Assembly: GCA_049890115.1 (NCBI GenBank)
Contig: JBMHCC010000028.1
Coordinates: 1-25,169, forward strand
DNA length: 25,169 bases
Reading direction: 5' to 3'
Origin: UBA685 sp049890115
GTDB taxonomy: Bacteria; Pseudomonadota; Alphaproteobacteria; Puniceispirillales; Puniceispirillaceae
Shown: positions 1 to 8,823 of the stretch, in pieces
Position numbering within the stretch: the first letter of the stretch is position 1
How the letters are laid out: each line of letters starts with the position of its first letter
The notes under the pieces: model-generated
Seen by the model: only the letters and a program-made list of their open reading frames with translations
Database searches by the model: none
Told to the model about the DNA's origin: nothing
Made by a program: the position numbers and the translations under genes

Positions 1-1480
1 GATCGCTATTGACCAAGATTGAGACCTTTACAAGATCGCCTTGTACATATTCATCCATCTGATAATCAAAAGACGCATAGCCTTTGGTCACTGATTTTAG
101 GCGATCATAAAAATCAAATACAACTTCGTTCAATGGCAGACGATAAACAACCATCGCCCTGCTACCTGCATAGGTCAGGTCAATTTGCTCGCCGCGACGC
201 TCCGTGCATAGGGTTAGGACTGAGCCTAAATATTCATCAGGCGTCATGATTGTTGCCTTAATCCACGGCTCTTGAATATGGTCAATACGTGTAACCTCTG
301 GCATATCTGCTGGATTATGCATTTCAACAATCTCGCCATCTGTCAAATGTAATTTATAGACCACTGATGGTGCTGTTGAGATAAGCTCAAGATTAAATTC
401 ACGAGACAGACGTTCTGTGATGACTTCCATATGCAACAAACCTAGGAAGCCACAACGGAACCCAAATCCGAGCGCGGCTGATGTTTCAGCCTCAAATGAA
501 AATGAGCTGTCATTTAGGGATAATTTTTCAAGTGCTTCACGCAATGCTGAAAACTCAGCTGTATCAATTGGGAACATACCGCAGAAAACAACTGGCACTG
601 ATGGCGCAAAACCGGGTAGCGCTGTATCGCAAGGCTTGCGCTCATCAGTGATGGTATCGCCAACCTTGGCATCAGCCACTCTTTTCACGCCGGCATTGAT
701 AAAGCCAACCTCGCCCGGACCCAACTGGTCAACCATTTCTGGTTTAGGCCCAAAGATACCAACGCGTTCCACAACATGTGTCGCGCCAGAGCCCATCATG
801 CGAATCTTCATACCCTTTTTAAGAACACCATCTTTTACACGCACCAAAGTCATAACGCCAAGATAGGGGTCATACCAGCTATCAACCAATAGGGCTTTTA
901 GCGGTGCGCTCATATCACCTTCTGGTGATGGCAAGCTTGTGACAATCGCTTCTAGCACGTCTGGCATACCCATGCCTGTCTTAGCTGATACGGCGATCGC
1001 ATCAGACGCACCAAGGCCAATGACATCTTCGACTTGTGCTTTCACGCGCTCTGGGTCTGCGGCTGGCAAATCCATTTTATTCAACACTGTGATAAGGTCA
1101 TGATCAGCATCAATGGCTTGATACACATTTGCCAATGTCTGCGCTTCAACACCTTGAGAGGCGTCAACAACAAGCAATGAGCCTTCACAAGCCGATAGTG
1201 AGCGTGATACCTCATAGCCAAAATCCACATGGCCAGGTGTATCCATCAAATTCAAAATATAATCTTTGCCATCCTTTGCCTTGTAAGACAAACGGACTGT
1301 CTGCGCCTTAATAGTGATGCCGCGTTCACGCTCAATATCCATGTTATCAAGCACTTGTTCAGACATTTCACGATCAGTCAGGCCACCACAATAGCTGATA
1401 AGCCTGTCAGCTATGGTAGATTTGCCATGATCAATATGCGCAACAATAGAGAAATTTCGAATATGTGTTAAATCTGTCAT
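1..1480 (-). CDS. lepA: Elongation factor 4 (LepA), C-terminus cut by window edge
   Basis: This is a ribosome-associated translational GTPase (EF4) that acts on the 30S/70S ribosome during elongation or initiation under stress. Reading from ATG at 1480, 493 residues are open to the window edge. LepA is usually about 600 residues, so roughly the last 105, the LepA-specific C-terminal domain, lie outside. The GTPase motifs are clear: P-loop AHIDHGKST at residues 14-22, RERGITIKAQ, DTPGHVDF, NKMD and SAKTGMG, followed by the EF-G-like domains II and III. The protein begins MTDLTHIRNFSIVAHIDHGK, which fits the family start. No good Shine-Dalgarno precedes it. It is divergent from leuA across 172 bases. 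The call is near certain; only the 3' end is missing. Confidence 0.97.
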   Translation of the reverse strand, partial: MTDLTHIRNFSIVAHIDHGKSTIADRLISYCGGLTDREMSEQVLDNMDIERERGITIKAQTVRLSYKAKDGKDYILNLMDTPGHVDFGYEVSRSLSACEGSLLVVDASQGVEAQTLANVYQAIDADHDLITVLNKMDLPAADPERVKAQVEDVIGLGASDAIAVSAKTGMGMPDVLEAIVTSLPSPEGDMSAPLKALLVDSWYDPYLGVMTLVRVKDGVLKKGMKIRMMGSGATHVVERVGIFGPKPEMVDQLGPGEVGFINAGVKRVADAKVGDTITDERKPCDTALPGFAPSVPVVFCGMFPIDTAEFSALREALEKLSLNDSSFSFEAETSAALGFGFRCGFLGLLHMEVITERLSREFNLELISTAPSVVYKLHLTDGEIVEMHNPADMPEVTRIDHIQEPWIKATIMTPDEYLGSVLTLCTERRGEQIDLTYAGSRAMVVYRLPLNEVVFDFYDRLKSVTKGYASFDYQMDEYVQGDLVKVSILVNSD

Positions 1481-1555
1481 GGCATGGTTTTACCGCTTTT
1501 CTGAGGCCTTGAAAAGAGGCCAGATAGCAATTTAAAGCAGTGTTAATGTCGCAGA

Positions 1556-1586
1556 TTGGAAAACACAGCTTTTCATCAAAGATACT
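1556..1586 (+). promoter_or_regulatory. Weak candidate promoter for leuA
   Basis: TTGGAA at 1556-1561 and GATACT at 1581-1586 are separated by 19 bases, each matching the sigma70 boxes at 4 of 6 positions. The start point would fall near 1593, giving a leader of about 60 bases. The spacing is longer than ideal, so this is only a candidate. The divergent lepA promoter must lie in the same 172-base spacer, but I could not single one out. Confidence 0.25.
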
Positions 1587-1652
1587 AGATGTTTTTAGCG
1601 CTTTTTGATACCATGAGCGGCAAATTCGTAATCTTAGAAGTGATGAGATACC

Positions 1653-3323
1653 ATGACCACAGCGCGCCATGAAAAATATAAGCCATTTGAGGCCGTCCCG
1701 TTGGATGACCGCACTTGGCCGTCAAATACCATCAACACAGCACCTGTTTGGTGTTCTGTTGACCTGCGTGATGGTAATCAGGCACTCATTGAGCCTATGG
1801 ATTCAATGCGCAAAATGCGTATGTTCAAAGTTCTTGTTGAAATGGGCTTTAAGGAAATCGAAGTTGGATTCCCATCTGCGTCTGAGACAGATTTTAACTT
1901 TCTGCGCGAGCTAATTGATGGCGGGCATATCCCTGATGATGTCACTGTGCAGGTATTAACACAAGCGCGCGAGCATTTGATTGACAGAACAATCGAAAGC
2001 TTGCAAGGCGCAAAGAATGCTATCTTGCATCTGTATAATTCAACCTCAACCTTGCAAAGACGTGTTGTCTTTAAGGCTGACCAAGCAGGTGTGAAACAAA
2101 TCGCTATTGATGGTGCAAAGATGGTGGCTGATAGAATTAGCCAATTATCATCAGATACAAAATTGCGTCTTCAATATTCACCTGAAAGTTTCACTGGCAC
2201 CGAGCTAGAATATGCGCTTGAGGTCTGTGAAGCTGTGATGGATGTATGGCAACCAACGCCTGAGAATAAGACGATTATCAATTTGCCAGCCACTGTCGAG
2301 ATGGCCTCTCCAAATATCTATGCTGACCAAATTGAATGGATGCATCGCAATTTCACACGCCGTGATAGCCTTATCCTTTCGCTTCACCCGCATAATGATA
2401 GAGGCACAGGTATTGCCGCGACTGAATTAGGTTTGATGGCTGGCGCTGACCGTGTTGAAGGCACCTTGTTTGGTAATGGCGAGCGTACAGGCAATGTTGA
2501 TATTGTCACATTGGGTCTGAATATGTTCACACAAGGCCTTGACCCACAGCTTGATTTCTCTGATATCAATAAGCTTGTCGAGACAGCCGAATATTGTAAT
2601 CAGCTGCCAATTCACCAACGCCACCCTTATGCAGGACAGCTGGTGCATACAGCCTTTTCTGGCTCTCATCAGGATGCTATTCGCAAAGGCATGGATGCTT
2701 TATCCAAAGCAAATGATGAGCATTGGGAAGTGCCTTACTTGCCGATTGACCCATCTGATATTGGCCGCACCTATGAGGCGATTATCCGCGTGAACTCGCA
2801 ATCTGGTAAAGCAGGTGCTGCTTATTTGCTCGAAGTGGAACATCATGTTCGCCTGCCTCGTGGTATGGAGATTGAATTTAGCGGCTATGTGCAAAAACAG
2901 GCTGATACATCAGGTAATGAGATTACATCTGCCAAAATCTGGGAGATTTATCAGCAAACCTATCTATCTGCGAATGAGCCATTTCAGCTTGTGAGCTTTG
3001 ATTGCCACCCTGTTAGCCGCGGCTCTGAACAACAGCGTGTTGAGGCTGTGGTCTCTTATCAAGGCAAAGATTATAGCCTTTCAGCAACTGGTAATGGCCC
3101 TATTTCTGCTTTTGTCGATGCGGTTAGACAGCAATTTGAATTGTCATTCAGACTGGCTGATTTTGGGCAAAATACACGCTCTTCATCATCAAAGGCTGAG
3201 GCTGCTGCTTATGTTGAATTGGTTACTGGTGATGAGGACCGCTCTGTCTTTGGTGCAGGGATTGACACCTCTATCACACTTGCCCCTATCAAGGCGGTGA
3301 TATCAGCTTTGAACAGGCTATAG
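1653..3323 (+). CDS. leuA: 2-isopropylmalate synthase, LeuA type 2
   Basis: The enzyme condenses acetyl-CoA with 2-ketoisovalerate, the first committed step of leucine biosynthesis, in the cytoplasm. The 556 residues match the long (about 560-residue) yeast-like LeuA branch. The TIM-barrel catalytic domain covers about residues 30-310, with metal/catalytic motif DLRDGNQ at 37-43 (D40) and HPHND at 245-249, followed by GNGERTGN. The hallmark PYAGQLVHTAFSGSHQDAIRKG segment follows the barrel. The C-terminal part, about 420-556, is the LeuA regulatory domain that mediates leucine feedback in the family. The start at 1653 has only a weak GAG-type ribosome-binding site. A 19-codon upstream ORF (1613-1672) overlaps the start but is not leucine-rich. 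The gene is monocistronic, with a terminator about 60 bases downstream. Confidence 0.96.
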   Translation: MTTARHEKYKPFEAVPLDDRTWPSNTINTAPVWCSVDLRDGNQALIEPMDSMRKMRMFKVLVEMGFKEIEVGFPSASETDFNFLRELIDGGHIPDDVTVQVLTQAREHLIDRTIESLQGAKNAILHLYNSTSTLQRRVVFKADQAGVKQIAIDGAKMVADRISQLSSDTKLRLQYSPESFTGTELEYALEVCEAVMDVWQPTPENKTIINLPATVEMASPNIYADQIEWMHRNFTRRDSLILSLHPHNDRGTGIAATELGLMAGADRVEGTLFGNGERTGNVDIVTLGLNMFTQGLDPQLDFSDINKLVETAEYCNQLPIHQRHPYAGQLVHTAFSGSHQDAIRKGMDALSKANDEHWEVPYLPIDPSDIGRTYEAIIRVNSQSGKAGAAYLLEVEHHVRLPRGMEIEFSGYVQKQADTSGNEITSAKIWEIYQQTYLSANEPFQLVSFDCHPVSRGSEQQRVEAVVSYQGKDYSLSATGNGPISAFVDAVRQQFELSFRLADFGQNTRSSSSKAEAAAYVELVTGDEDRSVFGAGIDTSITLAPIKAVISALNRL

Positions 3324-3383
3324 ATGATAGCACGTTATGACATTAGGCAGAATGAGCCTGATGACACTTATAACATCAATCAT

Positions 3384-3413
3384 AAAAAAGGGCCTTTTAA
3401 AAAGGCCCTTTTT
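3384..3413. terminator. Bidirectional rho-independent terminator
   Basis: An A-tract, AAGGGCC, a T4A5 loop region, GGCCCTT and a T-tract form a self-complementary hairpin with A's on one side and T's on the other. It can therefore terminate leuA (plus) and the RTX lipoprotein gene (minus). Its position only 22 bases beyond 3436, the stop of the alternative reading frame of the RTX gene, supports that more distal stop as the original gene end. Confidence 0.9.
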
Positions 3414-3435
3414 GGTTTCGGGTGATGTTCTGATA

Positions 3436-3585
3436 TCAGATCACTTCCACAGAGGTTGTTACTGTAAAATCATCAAAGTCAGTCATAAAATCATCAGCAG
3501 TGATAACACTACTACTGCTAACACCTTCCAATGTTGCGATTACGGCGTTATTTGCATTCGCATCAAGCAAGAGAAATTGTTTCTA
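3436..3585 (-). pseudogene. Frameshifted C-terminal tail of the RTX lipoprotein
   Basis: In the frame shifted by -1 relative to the main RTX ORF, codons are open from just after a TAG at 3585-3583 to TGA at 3438-3436, about 48 codons. The encoded peptide includes LDANANNAVIATLEGVSSSS, then VITADDFMTDFDDF, ending TSVEVI. This has the look of the end of RTX proteins (LEGVS..ITADDF) and of an acidic, hydroxyl-rich type I secretion signal. It has no start of its own, ends just before the terminator, and the upstream ORF ends in a non-RTX-like peptide, RNNFSCLMRMQITP. I infer a single-base deletion (or sequencing error) near 3570-3595. A programmed shift is possible, but no canonical slippery heptamer is visible. 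Confidence 0.75.
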
Positions 3586-6206
3586 TTTCGTTCAACATGA
3601 ACGTGAGTAACATCACCAACATCAAGCATATCAATGCCATCGGCGAAATCTTCGACTGTATCACCGCCAGCTAAGACAAACACATCATTACCGCCATTAC
3701 CTCTTAAGGTATCAGCACCTGCACCGCCATCAATGACGTTACTGCCAAAATCACCTTTCAGGGTATCATCATGATCAGAACCGATTAGATTTTCGATATT
3801 AGTGAGAATGTCACCTTCCGCATGACCACCTGAAGCAGTATTCATAGAGAGATCAATAGACACAGCAGCATCAGACCCGGCATAAGAGGCGATATCACTC
3901 CCTGCCCCGCCATCAATGGTATCGCCGCCTGCACCACCTGTGATGGCATCACTATCAGCTCCACCATTAAGGATATCGGCACCTTCACCGCCCATAATCG
4001 TATCATCACCTTCACCGCGATAGGTGACCGCCACATGATGCCATTTATTATCTGTGATATCAGCATGATCACCGGTAAATAGCTCTCTAGCCCCGTGATT
4101 GGTATTAAGCTGCAACTTGCCATCTTCATTGATCTCAACAATGAACCAGCTATCGCCAGCCACCTCATCAGATGACCCCCATGAAAATAGCACCACATTG
4201 ACAGAATCAGATGATGCATTTGGCACTCTGACCCATGATTCCACGGATCTCTGATCATAATTGCCAATGCCTTGTGTATTCACATCAATATAAGCGTCAT
4301 CTGCTAATGACAGATAATGGCCATTGCCAACTGGCAGTTGCTGTGGCCCTTCATTGCGATCTTGCACATGTAATGTCACAGCCTGTTCAGTTGACAAGCC
4401 ATTTGATGTAGCAATGACTGTGAATTCATAAATGCCATCTGGCCTGCCATTGGTGACGGTCAAATCATGCGGATTCTCAAAATTTGGTGCCTGAATAAAG
4501 GTGACGTGCCCTGTTTGTGCATCGATTTCAAATAATGACGCATCATCATTGTCATCTTGCTTCAGACTATAGGTAACATCGCCAAACCCATCTTTGGTAT
4601 CAGGATCATCAGCCAATGCCTGATAGGCAAAATTCTCAGGATCCTGAATGGTGGTTTCAACAGGTGCCAGCTCAATATATTGGGTGGTAATGCCGCTCTG
4701 ATTGCTGCTATCAGCATAGCTTTGCTGATCAGCTGGTGTGGCGTCAGAGTAAAATACTGGCGCATTTTCAATGCCTTCCACCGTGATGAAGATAGTTCTG
4801 ATTTGATTCCAACCACCAATCTCATCAGGGTTCGTGTTGGCAAAAGCCTCATCTGTGGTGATATCTTGCCCAAGCCCATCATAAAGCTGGAAAGTAAATG
4901 ACGCTGTCCTGTCGAAATTTGCGCCAGGGCGGAAGATGAGATTCCCTGCTAGAATATCAGCGAGCGTGACAATAAAACTATTAGAATTATCTAATTCTAT
5001 AAGGGTCTCATTACCATCATCATCTTTGAGTATCAGCACACCATGATCATCATAAGTAATTTCATCTGGTGTCGCAGATGGCAGTTCTGTCACGTCATTT
5101 GACAGTTTGCGATCGCCGCTAATTTCTGGGCGCAACGCAACCTCATGACGACCTGGCAGAGAGGTAATGCGAAGATGTGTTAATGCAGCGTCTGGATTAG
5201 TTGACTGAAACCCAAAATGATCTGCTGTTAAGGTCAGATCTGTATTTTCAGGCGTTGTGATATCAGTTTGCGGCACCGCATAAGGCTCACCACGTTCAAT
5301 CGCATGCGCATAATCATATAGCGCTTGTAAATCTTTCCCTAAATTATCGTTGGGATCCCCGTTATCATAACGACTTGGATTCTCTTCTTTCAGATATTCA
5401 CGCAATGCCTGACGCGAAATAATATCACGGATATTCAGCTCAACTGTATCAGTGCCTTCAAAGCTTGACGCTTTGGCCCTCACATCTTCAATCAGGGTGA
5501 ATTCATCTAGATTTAAGATCTTGTAATTATCGGCATTGAACAGATCAGCTTGCGTGATATATCTGGCATCTTCACCAAAAATAGACCGCAGCTGCACATC
5601 ATAGAACTGGTTTATATCAAGCGTTTCACCCTCAGCAAGGCGGCTAATCTCTTCACGATAGGCTTCGGCAATGCGATTAGTGAGAGGCGAAATAATCGTC
5701 TCGCCAGGCATGGTTAGCCACACTGGGCCAACATAATTACCTTTGGCATCAACGCCGCCATCTTTAATCTGACGACCATGGGCGGTATCGACCAAACCAC
5801 CAACACGAGCTGCCAGAAAACCATCCTGTGCCAAAGCATCAGCTATCACAGGGCTAGCAAGCGAAAATTCACCATTTTCATCACTATTTGTATCAGTTGA
5901 AAAAGCACCATCTGAGCTGATGCGCCCGATTGGCGCACCTGATAGAGATGACAAATTGCCCTGATTACTGTCAGGAATGTTAGCACCTGATGGTGTATTG
6001 GCAGGACCTGTTACAACAGGCCCACCGCCACCACCACCGCCACCACCACAGGCAGCTAATGCCAGCGCACTGAACGTCCAGAGTAATCCAGTTTGATCAG
6101 ATGTCTTTTTAGTATGAGAGCGCTTTGGTGCATTTTTTGCTTCATTTTCCTGATCCAACACTCTTTGATCAGCATCATAGTCATAGCGGTCGATTTCAAT
6201 GGTCAT
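3540..6206 (-). CDS. Lipoprotein with cadherin-like, partial LamG and RTX repeats (3' frameshifted)
   Basis: This is a predicted secreted or surface protein of unknown role. Numbering is from ATG 6206, which has GGAG about 8 bases upstream; a TTG directly before it is less likely. Residues 1-40 are charged (KRSHTKK), then a short hydrophobic stretch ends in lipobox LAAC with Cys53, followed by a nine-Gly run. About 80-330 is a uniform region I do not recognise. About 530-620 is cadherin-like (DVTYSL..LFEID..TGHVTF ... VTLHVQDRNEGP). About 626-729 is the first part of a LamG/concanavalin-like fold (SVESWVRV ... KWHHVAVTY), which stops abruptly. From 730 come RTX calcium-binding nonapeptides (GGEGADILN, GGAGGDTID, GGAGADTLR). 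The reading frame breaks near the end, so the natural C-terminus is lost. The exact function is unknown; it may be adhesion or matrix binding. It may be a degrading gene. Confidence 0.8.
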   Translation of the reverse strand: MTIEIDRYDYDADQRVLDQENEAKNAPKRSHTKKTSDQTGLLWTFSALALAACGGGGGGGGGPVVTGPANTPSGANIPDSNQGNLSSLSGAPIGRISSDGAFSTDTNSDENGEFSLASPVIADALAQDGFLAARVGGLVDTAHGRQIKDGGVDAKGNYVGPVWLTMPGETIISPLTNRIAEAYREEISRLAEGETLDINQFYDVQLRSIFGEDARYITQADLFNADNYKILNLDEFTLIEDVRAKASSFEGTDTVELNIRDIISRQALREYLKEENPSRYDNGDPNDNLGKDLQALYDYAHAIERGEPYAVPQTDITTPENTDLTLTADHFGFQSTNPDAALTHLRITSLPGRHEVALRPEISGDRKLSNDVTELPSATPDEITYDDHGVLILKDDDGNETLIELDNSNSFIVTLADILAGNLIFRPGANFDRTASFTFQLYDGLGQDITTDEAFANTNPDEIGGWNQIRTIFITVEGIENAPVFYSDATPADQQSYADSSNQSGITTQYIELAPVETTIQDPENFAYQALADDPDTKDGFGDVTYSLKQDDNDDASLFEIDAQTGHVTFIQAPNFENPHDLTVTNGRPDGIYEFTVIATSNGLSTEQAVTLHVQDRNEGPQQLPVGNGHYLSLADDAYIDVNTQGIGNYDQRSVESWVRVPNASSDSVNVVLFSWGSSDEVAGDSWFIVEINEDGKLQLNTNHGARELFTGDHADITDNKWHHVAVTYRGEGDDTIMGGEGADILNGGADSDAITGGAGGDTIDGGAGSDIASYAGSDAAVSIDLSMNTASGGHAEGDILTNIENLIGSDHDDTLKGDFGSNVIDGGAGADTLRGNGGNDVFVLAGGDTVEDFADGIDMLDVGDVTHVHVERNRNNFSCLMRMQITP
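6008..6051 (-). repeat. Poly-glycine triplet tract
   Basis: A run of GGT/GGC codons encodes nine consecutive glycines directly after the lipobox Cys. Slippage in whole triplets would change only the linker length, not the frame. Such poly-Gly linkers after the lipobox are a feature I associate with marine alphaproteobacterial surface lipoproteins (inference). Confidence 0.7.
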
Positions 6207-6344
6207 CAATAAACTCCAAAACCAGTTCGTTTATGCATTCGGCATAGCCACAGGCGCACAAATGCTAGTTTTGCAAGATTATCTGGCAAACATTAACAAT
6301 AGATTAATCTGATTTAATTTTTTTCTACTTTATGTTGTTTTTTT

Positions 6345-6380
6345 GAGAAAAGAAAAGCCAGTGAAGTTTTTCACTGGCTT
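6345..6380 (-). terminator. Rho-independent terminator after pheT
   Basis: An 11-bp perfect stem, AAGCCAGTGAA (6355-6365) with TTCACTGGCTT (6370-6380), has a 4-base loop. On the minus strand it is followed by a T-rich tail, TTCTTTTCTC. It lies about 30 bases beyond the pheT stop and closes the thrS-pheT cluster. The rest of the 6210-6411 spacer is very AT-rich and must carry the promoter of the lipoprotein gene; I could not fix a convincing one. Confidence 0.88.
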
Positions 6381-6411
6381 ATGCAAGATTTTACGCTAGC
6401 AAATATGCTAA

Positions 6412-8811
6412 TTAGTCCCTGATGATACCGCCACATTTTGCACCAACAGATGCGATAATTTTATCACAGATCTCAACGATTTCTGCATCAACCAAAGTTG
6501 CTTTTTGTGGCTGTAATGTAACGCTAAAGGCCAGTGATTTTTTACCCTGTTCAATCTTATCACCTTGATAAAGATCAAACACATCAACTTTAGATACAAA
6601 AGGCTTACCACCAGCTGTAATGGCTTTGATAACAGCATTTGCGCTGATTTCAGTATCAAGCACAAAGGCAAAATCGCGTGATAATGGCTGAAGGGCATTT
6701 AACTGGATTAGCGGCTTTGCTGGTCCCTTATCTTTACCAGCTGGCACTGACTGGAAGAATAGCTCAAAGCCAATCACAGGCCCTTTACAGTCAAAATGCT
6801 GGCTGATTTCAGGATGGATTTCACCGAAATAGGCAAGCACTGTACGCCCTTGCATAATCGCACCTGAACGACCAGGGTGATAATAATCTGGTGCCTCATT
6901 TGTCACTTGCAAATTATCAACAGAAACGCCAATGGCGGCTAATGCTGCCATCACATCTGCCTTGCCATCAAAGACCGTAAACGCCTCATTACCCTGACGC
7001 CAATCGGCGATTTGCTTGCGCCCCTGACGCAAACCAGCACAGACAACTGATTGCTGTTCTGCTGGCACACCAGCAAAAACAGGCCCAACCTCGAAGAAGC
7101 TGATATCAGTGATACCACGGCGTTGATTTCTGGCAACAGCGCTCATCAAATTCGGCAAAATTGATGGCCGCATAGCATTGAGATCAGCGCTAATAGGATT
7201 AGCTAGTAACAGCTCATGCTGGCCACCGCCAAATAGCTTGGCATCTTCTTCTTTCATGAAAGAGAAGGTCACAGCCTCGACATAATCACGCGCCACCAAA
7301 GCACGGCGCAAATAGCTAGCTCGTCGCTGGATTTTTGAGACAGATGGCTTGGCAATCTGCATCACATCAGGCAGGCTTTCCATAGGCAGATGTTCATAGC
7401 CATAGATACGCACTATCTCTTCAATGATATCTGCCTTGCCATGAATATCAGGGCGCCAGCTTGGCCTTGTTACCTGCCAGCTCTCAGCTGTTTGTGCATC
7501 AAGGGTAAAGCCAAGCTTTGTTAGAATTGTCTGTTGGGTTTGCGCATCAACATCAACACCTGTCAGATTTTTCACAGCATCTGTTGAAAAAGCGATTGGC
7601 TCAGCTGCTGGAATTGGTTCTCCTGCAACGACCAAGTGACTTGCTTCTGCGCCTGTCAGCTCACAAATCAAACGCGCAATATGACCAGCAAAAGCAATCG
7701 GCCCTTCACTATCAAGGCCACGTTCAAAACGATAACGCGCATCTGAATGCAGATTTAATTGACGCCCTGTTGTTGCCACAGATACAGGGTCAAAAATAGC
7801 AATTTCAAGGAACATGGCTGTTGTTTCATCTGATACAGCTGTGCGCTCGCCGCCCATCACCCCAGCAATATCATCACCACCCTCACTATCACCAATGACA
7901 ATCATATCACTAGCAATGTCATAGGTTTTTTCATTCAGCGCTGTAATTGTTTCGCCATCTTGACCATTGCGGATAATTAGCTCACCACCTGCGATTTTAT
8001 CAGCATCATAGGCATGTAGCGGCCGGCCAAGGTCAAACATCACATAATTGGTGATATCGACTAAGACAGAGATAGGACGTTGACCAATCGCTGTCAGCCG
8101 GCGTGCCATCCATTCAGGCGAAGGCCCATTGGTCAGACCACGGAAATGGCGTCCTGTCACAAGCGGGCAATCAGTAGCGCGTGCTGTCTGAATTGACCAA
8201 GTGACAGGGCTGTCATAGCTGCCAGCCTCATCTGCTAGATTAAGAGGCTTTAGCGTGCCAAAACCAGCTGCTGCCAGATCGCGCGCAACACCGCGCACAC
8301 CAAGGCAATCACCGCGATTTGGCGTAATCGCAATTTCGATCATCGTATCTGTTAGGCCAGCTGCCTGTGCAGCAGGTGACCCCACATCAGCATCAGCTGG
8401 CAATTCCATAATACCATCTGCTTCTTCACTGATTTGCAATTCAGCAGCTGAACATAACATGCCATGTGATGTCTCACCGCGGATATCACCTTTTTTAATT
8501 GTGATATCAAGCCCCGGAATATAAGTCCCAGGGACTGCAAGAACTGTTTTCAGACCAGCTCTGACATTTGGGGCACCGCAGACAATCTGGATAGTCTCAT
8601 CGCCTGTATTAACCTGACAAACTTGTAATTTATCAGCGTTTGGATGACGTTCGGCTGAGGTGATTTCAGCAACATGAAATGCCTTTAGCTTTTCAGCTGG
8701 GCTATCAACAGCCTCAACCTCAAGACCGATCATTGGCAAAGCTTCAAGGATTTCTGCTAGGGTTGCTGAGGTATCAAGGTGATCACAAAGCCAGTTCCAC
8801 GTAAATTTCAT
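6412..8811 (-). CDS. pheT: Phenylalanyl-tRNA synthetase beta subunit
   Basis: Large subunit of the alpha2-beta2 class II enzyme that charges tRNA-Phe in the cytoplasm. The 799 residues match the family's usual ~800. The N-terminal tRNA-binding (EMAP-like) domain is at about 40-150 (HPNADKLQVCQVNTG, GAPNVRAG, SHGMLCS). B3/B4 editing domain follows at about 210-390 (LVDITNYVMFDLGRPLHAYD). Then comes the B5 domain at about 400-475 and a pseudo-catalytic class II core at about 480-690 (PDIHGKADIIEEIVRIYGY lies at its entry). The anticodon-binding FDX-ACB domain occupies about 705-799 (SRDFAF.L ... VDVFDLYQG ... KKSLAFSVTLQ). Start ATG 8811 has a strong AGGGAGG site. The gap to pheS is 12 bases, so the pair is co-transcribed and probably translationally coupled. 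A terminator follows. Confidence 0.97.
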   Translation of the reverse strand: MKFTWNWLCDHLDTSATLAEILEALPMIGLEVEAVDSPAEKLKAFHVAEITSAERHPNADKLQVCQVNTGDETIQIVCGAPNVRAGLKTVLAVPGTYIPGLDITIKKGDIRGETSHGMLCSAAELQISEEADGIMELPADADVGSPAAQAAGLTDTMIEIAITPNRGDCLGVRGVARDLAAAGFGTLKPLNLADEAGSYDSPVTWSIQTARATDCPLVTGRHFRGLTNGPSPEWMARRLTAIGQRPISVLVDITNYVMFDLGRPLHAYDADKIAGGELIIRNGQDGETITALNEKTYDIASDMIVIGDSEGGDDIAGVMGGERTAVSDETTAMFLEIAIFDPVSVATTGRQLNLHSDARYRFERGLDSEGPIAFAGHIARLICELTGAEASHLVVAGEPIPAAEPIAFSTDAVKNLTGVDVDAQTQQTILTKLGFTLDAQTAESWQVTRPSWRPDIHGKADIIEEIVRIYGYEHLPMESLPDVMQIAKPSVSKIQRRASYLRRALVARDYVEAVTFSFMKEEDAKLFGGGQHELLLANPISADLNAMRPSILPNLMSAVARNQRRGITDISFFEVGPVFAGVPAEQQSVVCAGLRQGRKQIADWRQGNEAFTVFDGKADVMAALAAIGVSVDNLQVTNEAPDYYHPGRSGAIMQGRTVLAYFGEIHPEISQHFDCKGPVIGFELFFQSVPAGKDKGPAKPLIQLNALQPLSRDFAFVLDTEISANAVIKAITAGGKPFVSKVDVFDLYQGDKIEQGKKSLAFSVTLQPQKATLVDAEIVEICDKIIASVGAKCGGIIRD

Positions 8812-8823
8812 GACAGCCTCCCT

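Noticed and set aside
1613..1672. A 19-codon ORF (starting MSGKFVILEV) overlapping the leuA start, as a leucine attenuator peptide
   Set aside because: It contains one leucine, has no following terminator/antiterminator structure, and overlaps the leuA start codon instead of ending before it.
3570..3600. Programmed -1 ribosomal frameshifting in the RTX gene
   Set aside because: No X-XXY-YYZ slippery heptamer is present near the frame change; AAC-AAT-TTC does not fit because the preceding base breaks the pattern. A simple indel is more likely, though not proven.
3842..4901. Long open frames on the other frames and strand within the RTX lipoprotein gene (for example 4557-4901 plus and 3842-4267 minus)
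   Set aside because: They lie wholly inside a well-supported gene, have no family resemblance or ribosome-binding sites, and reflect the GAT/ATC-rich repeat composition.
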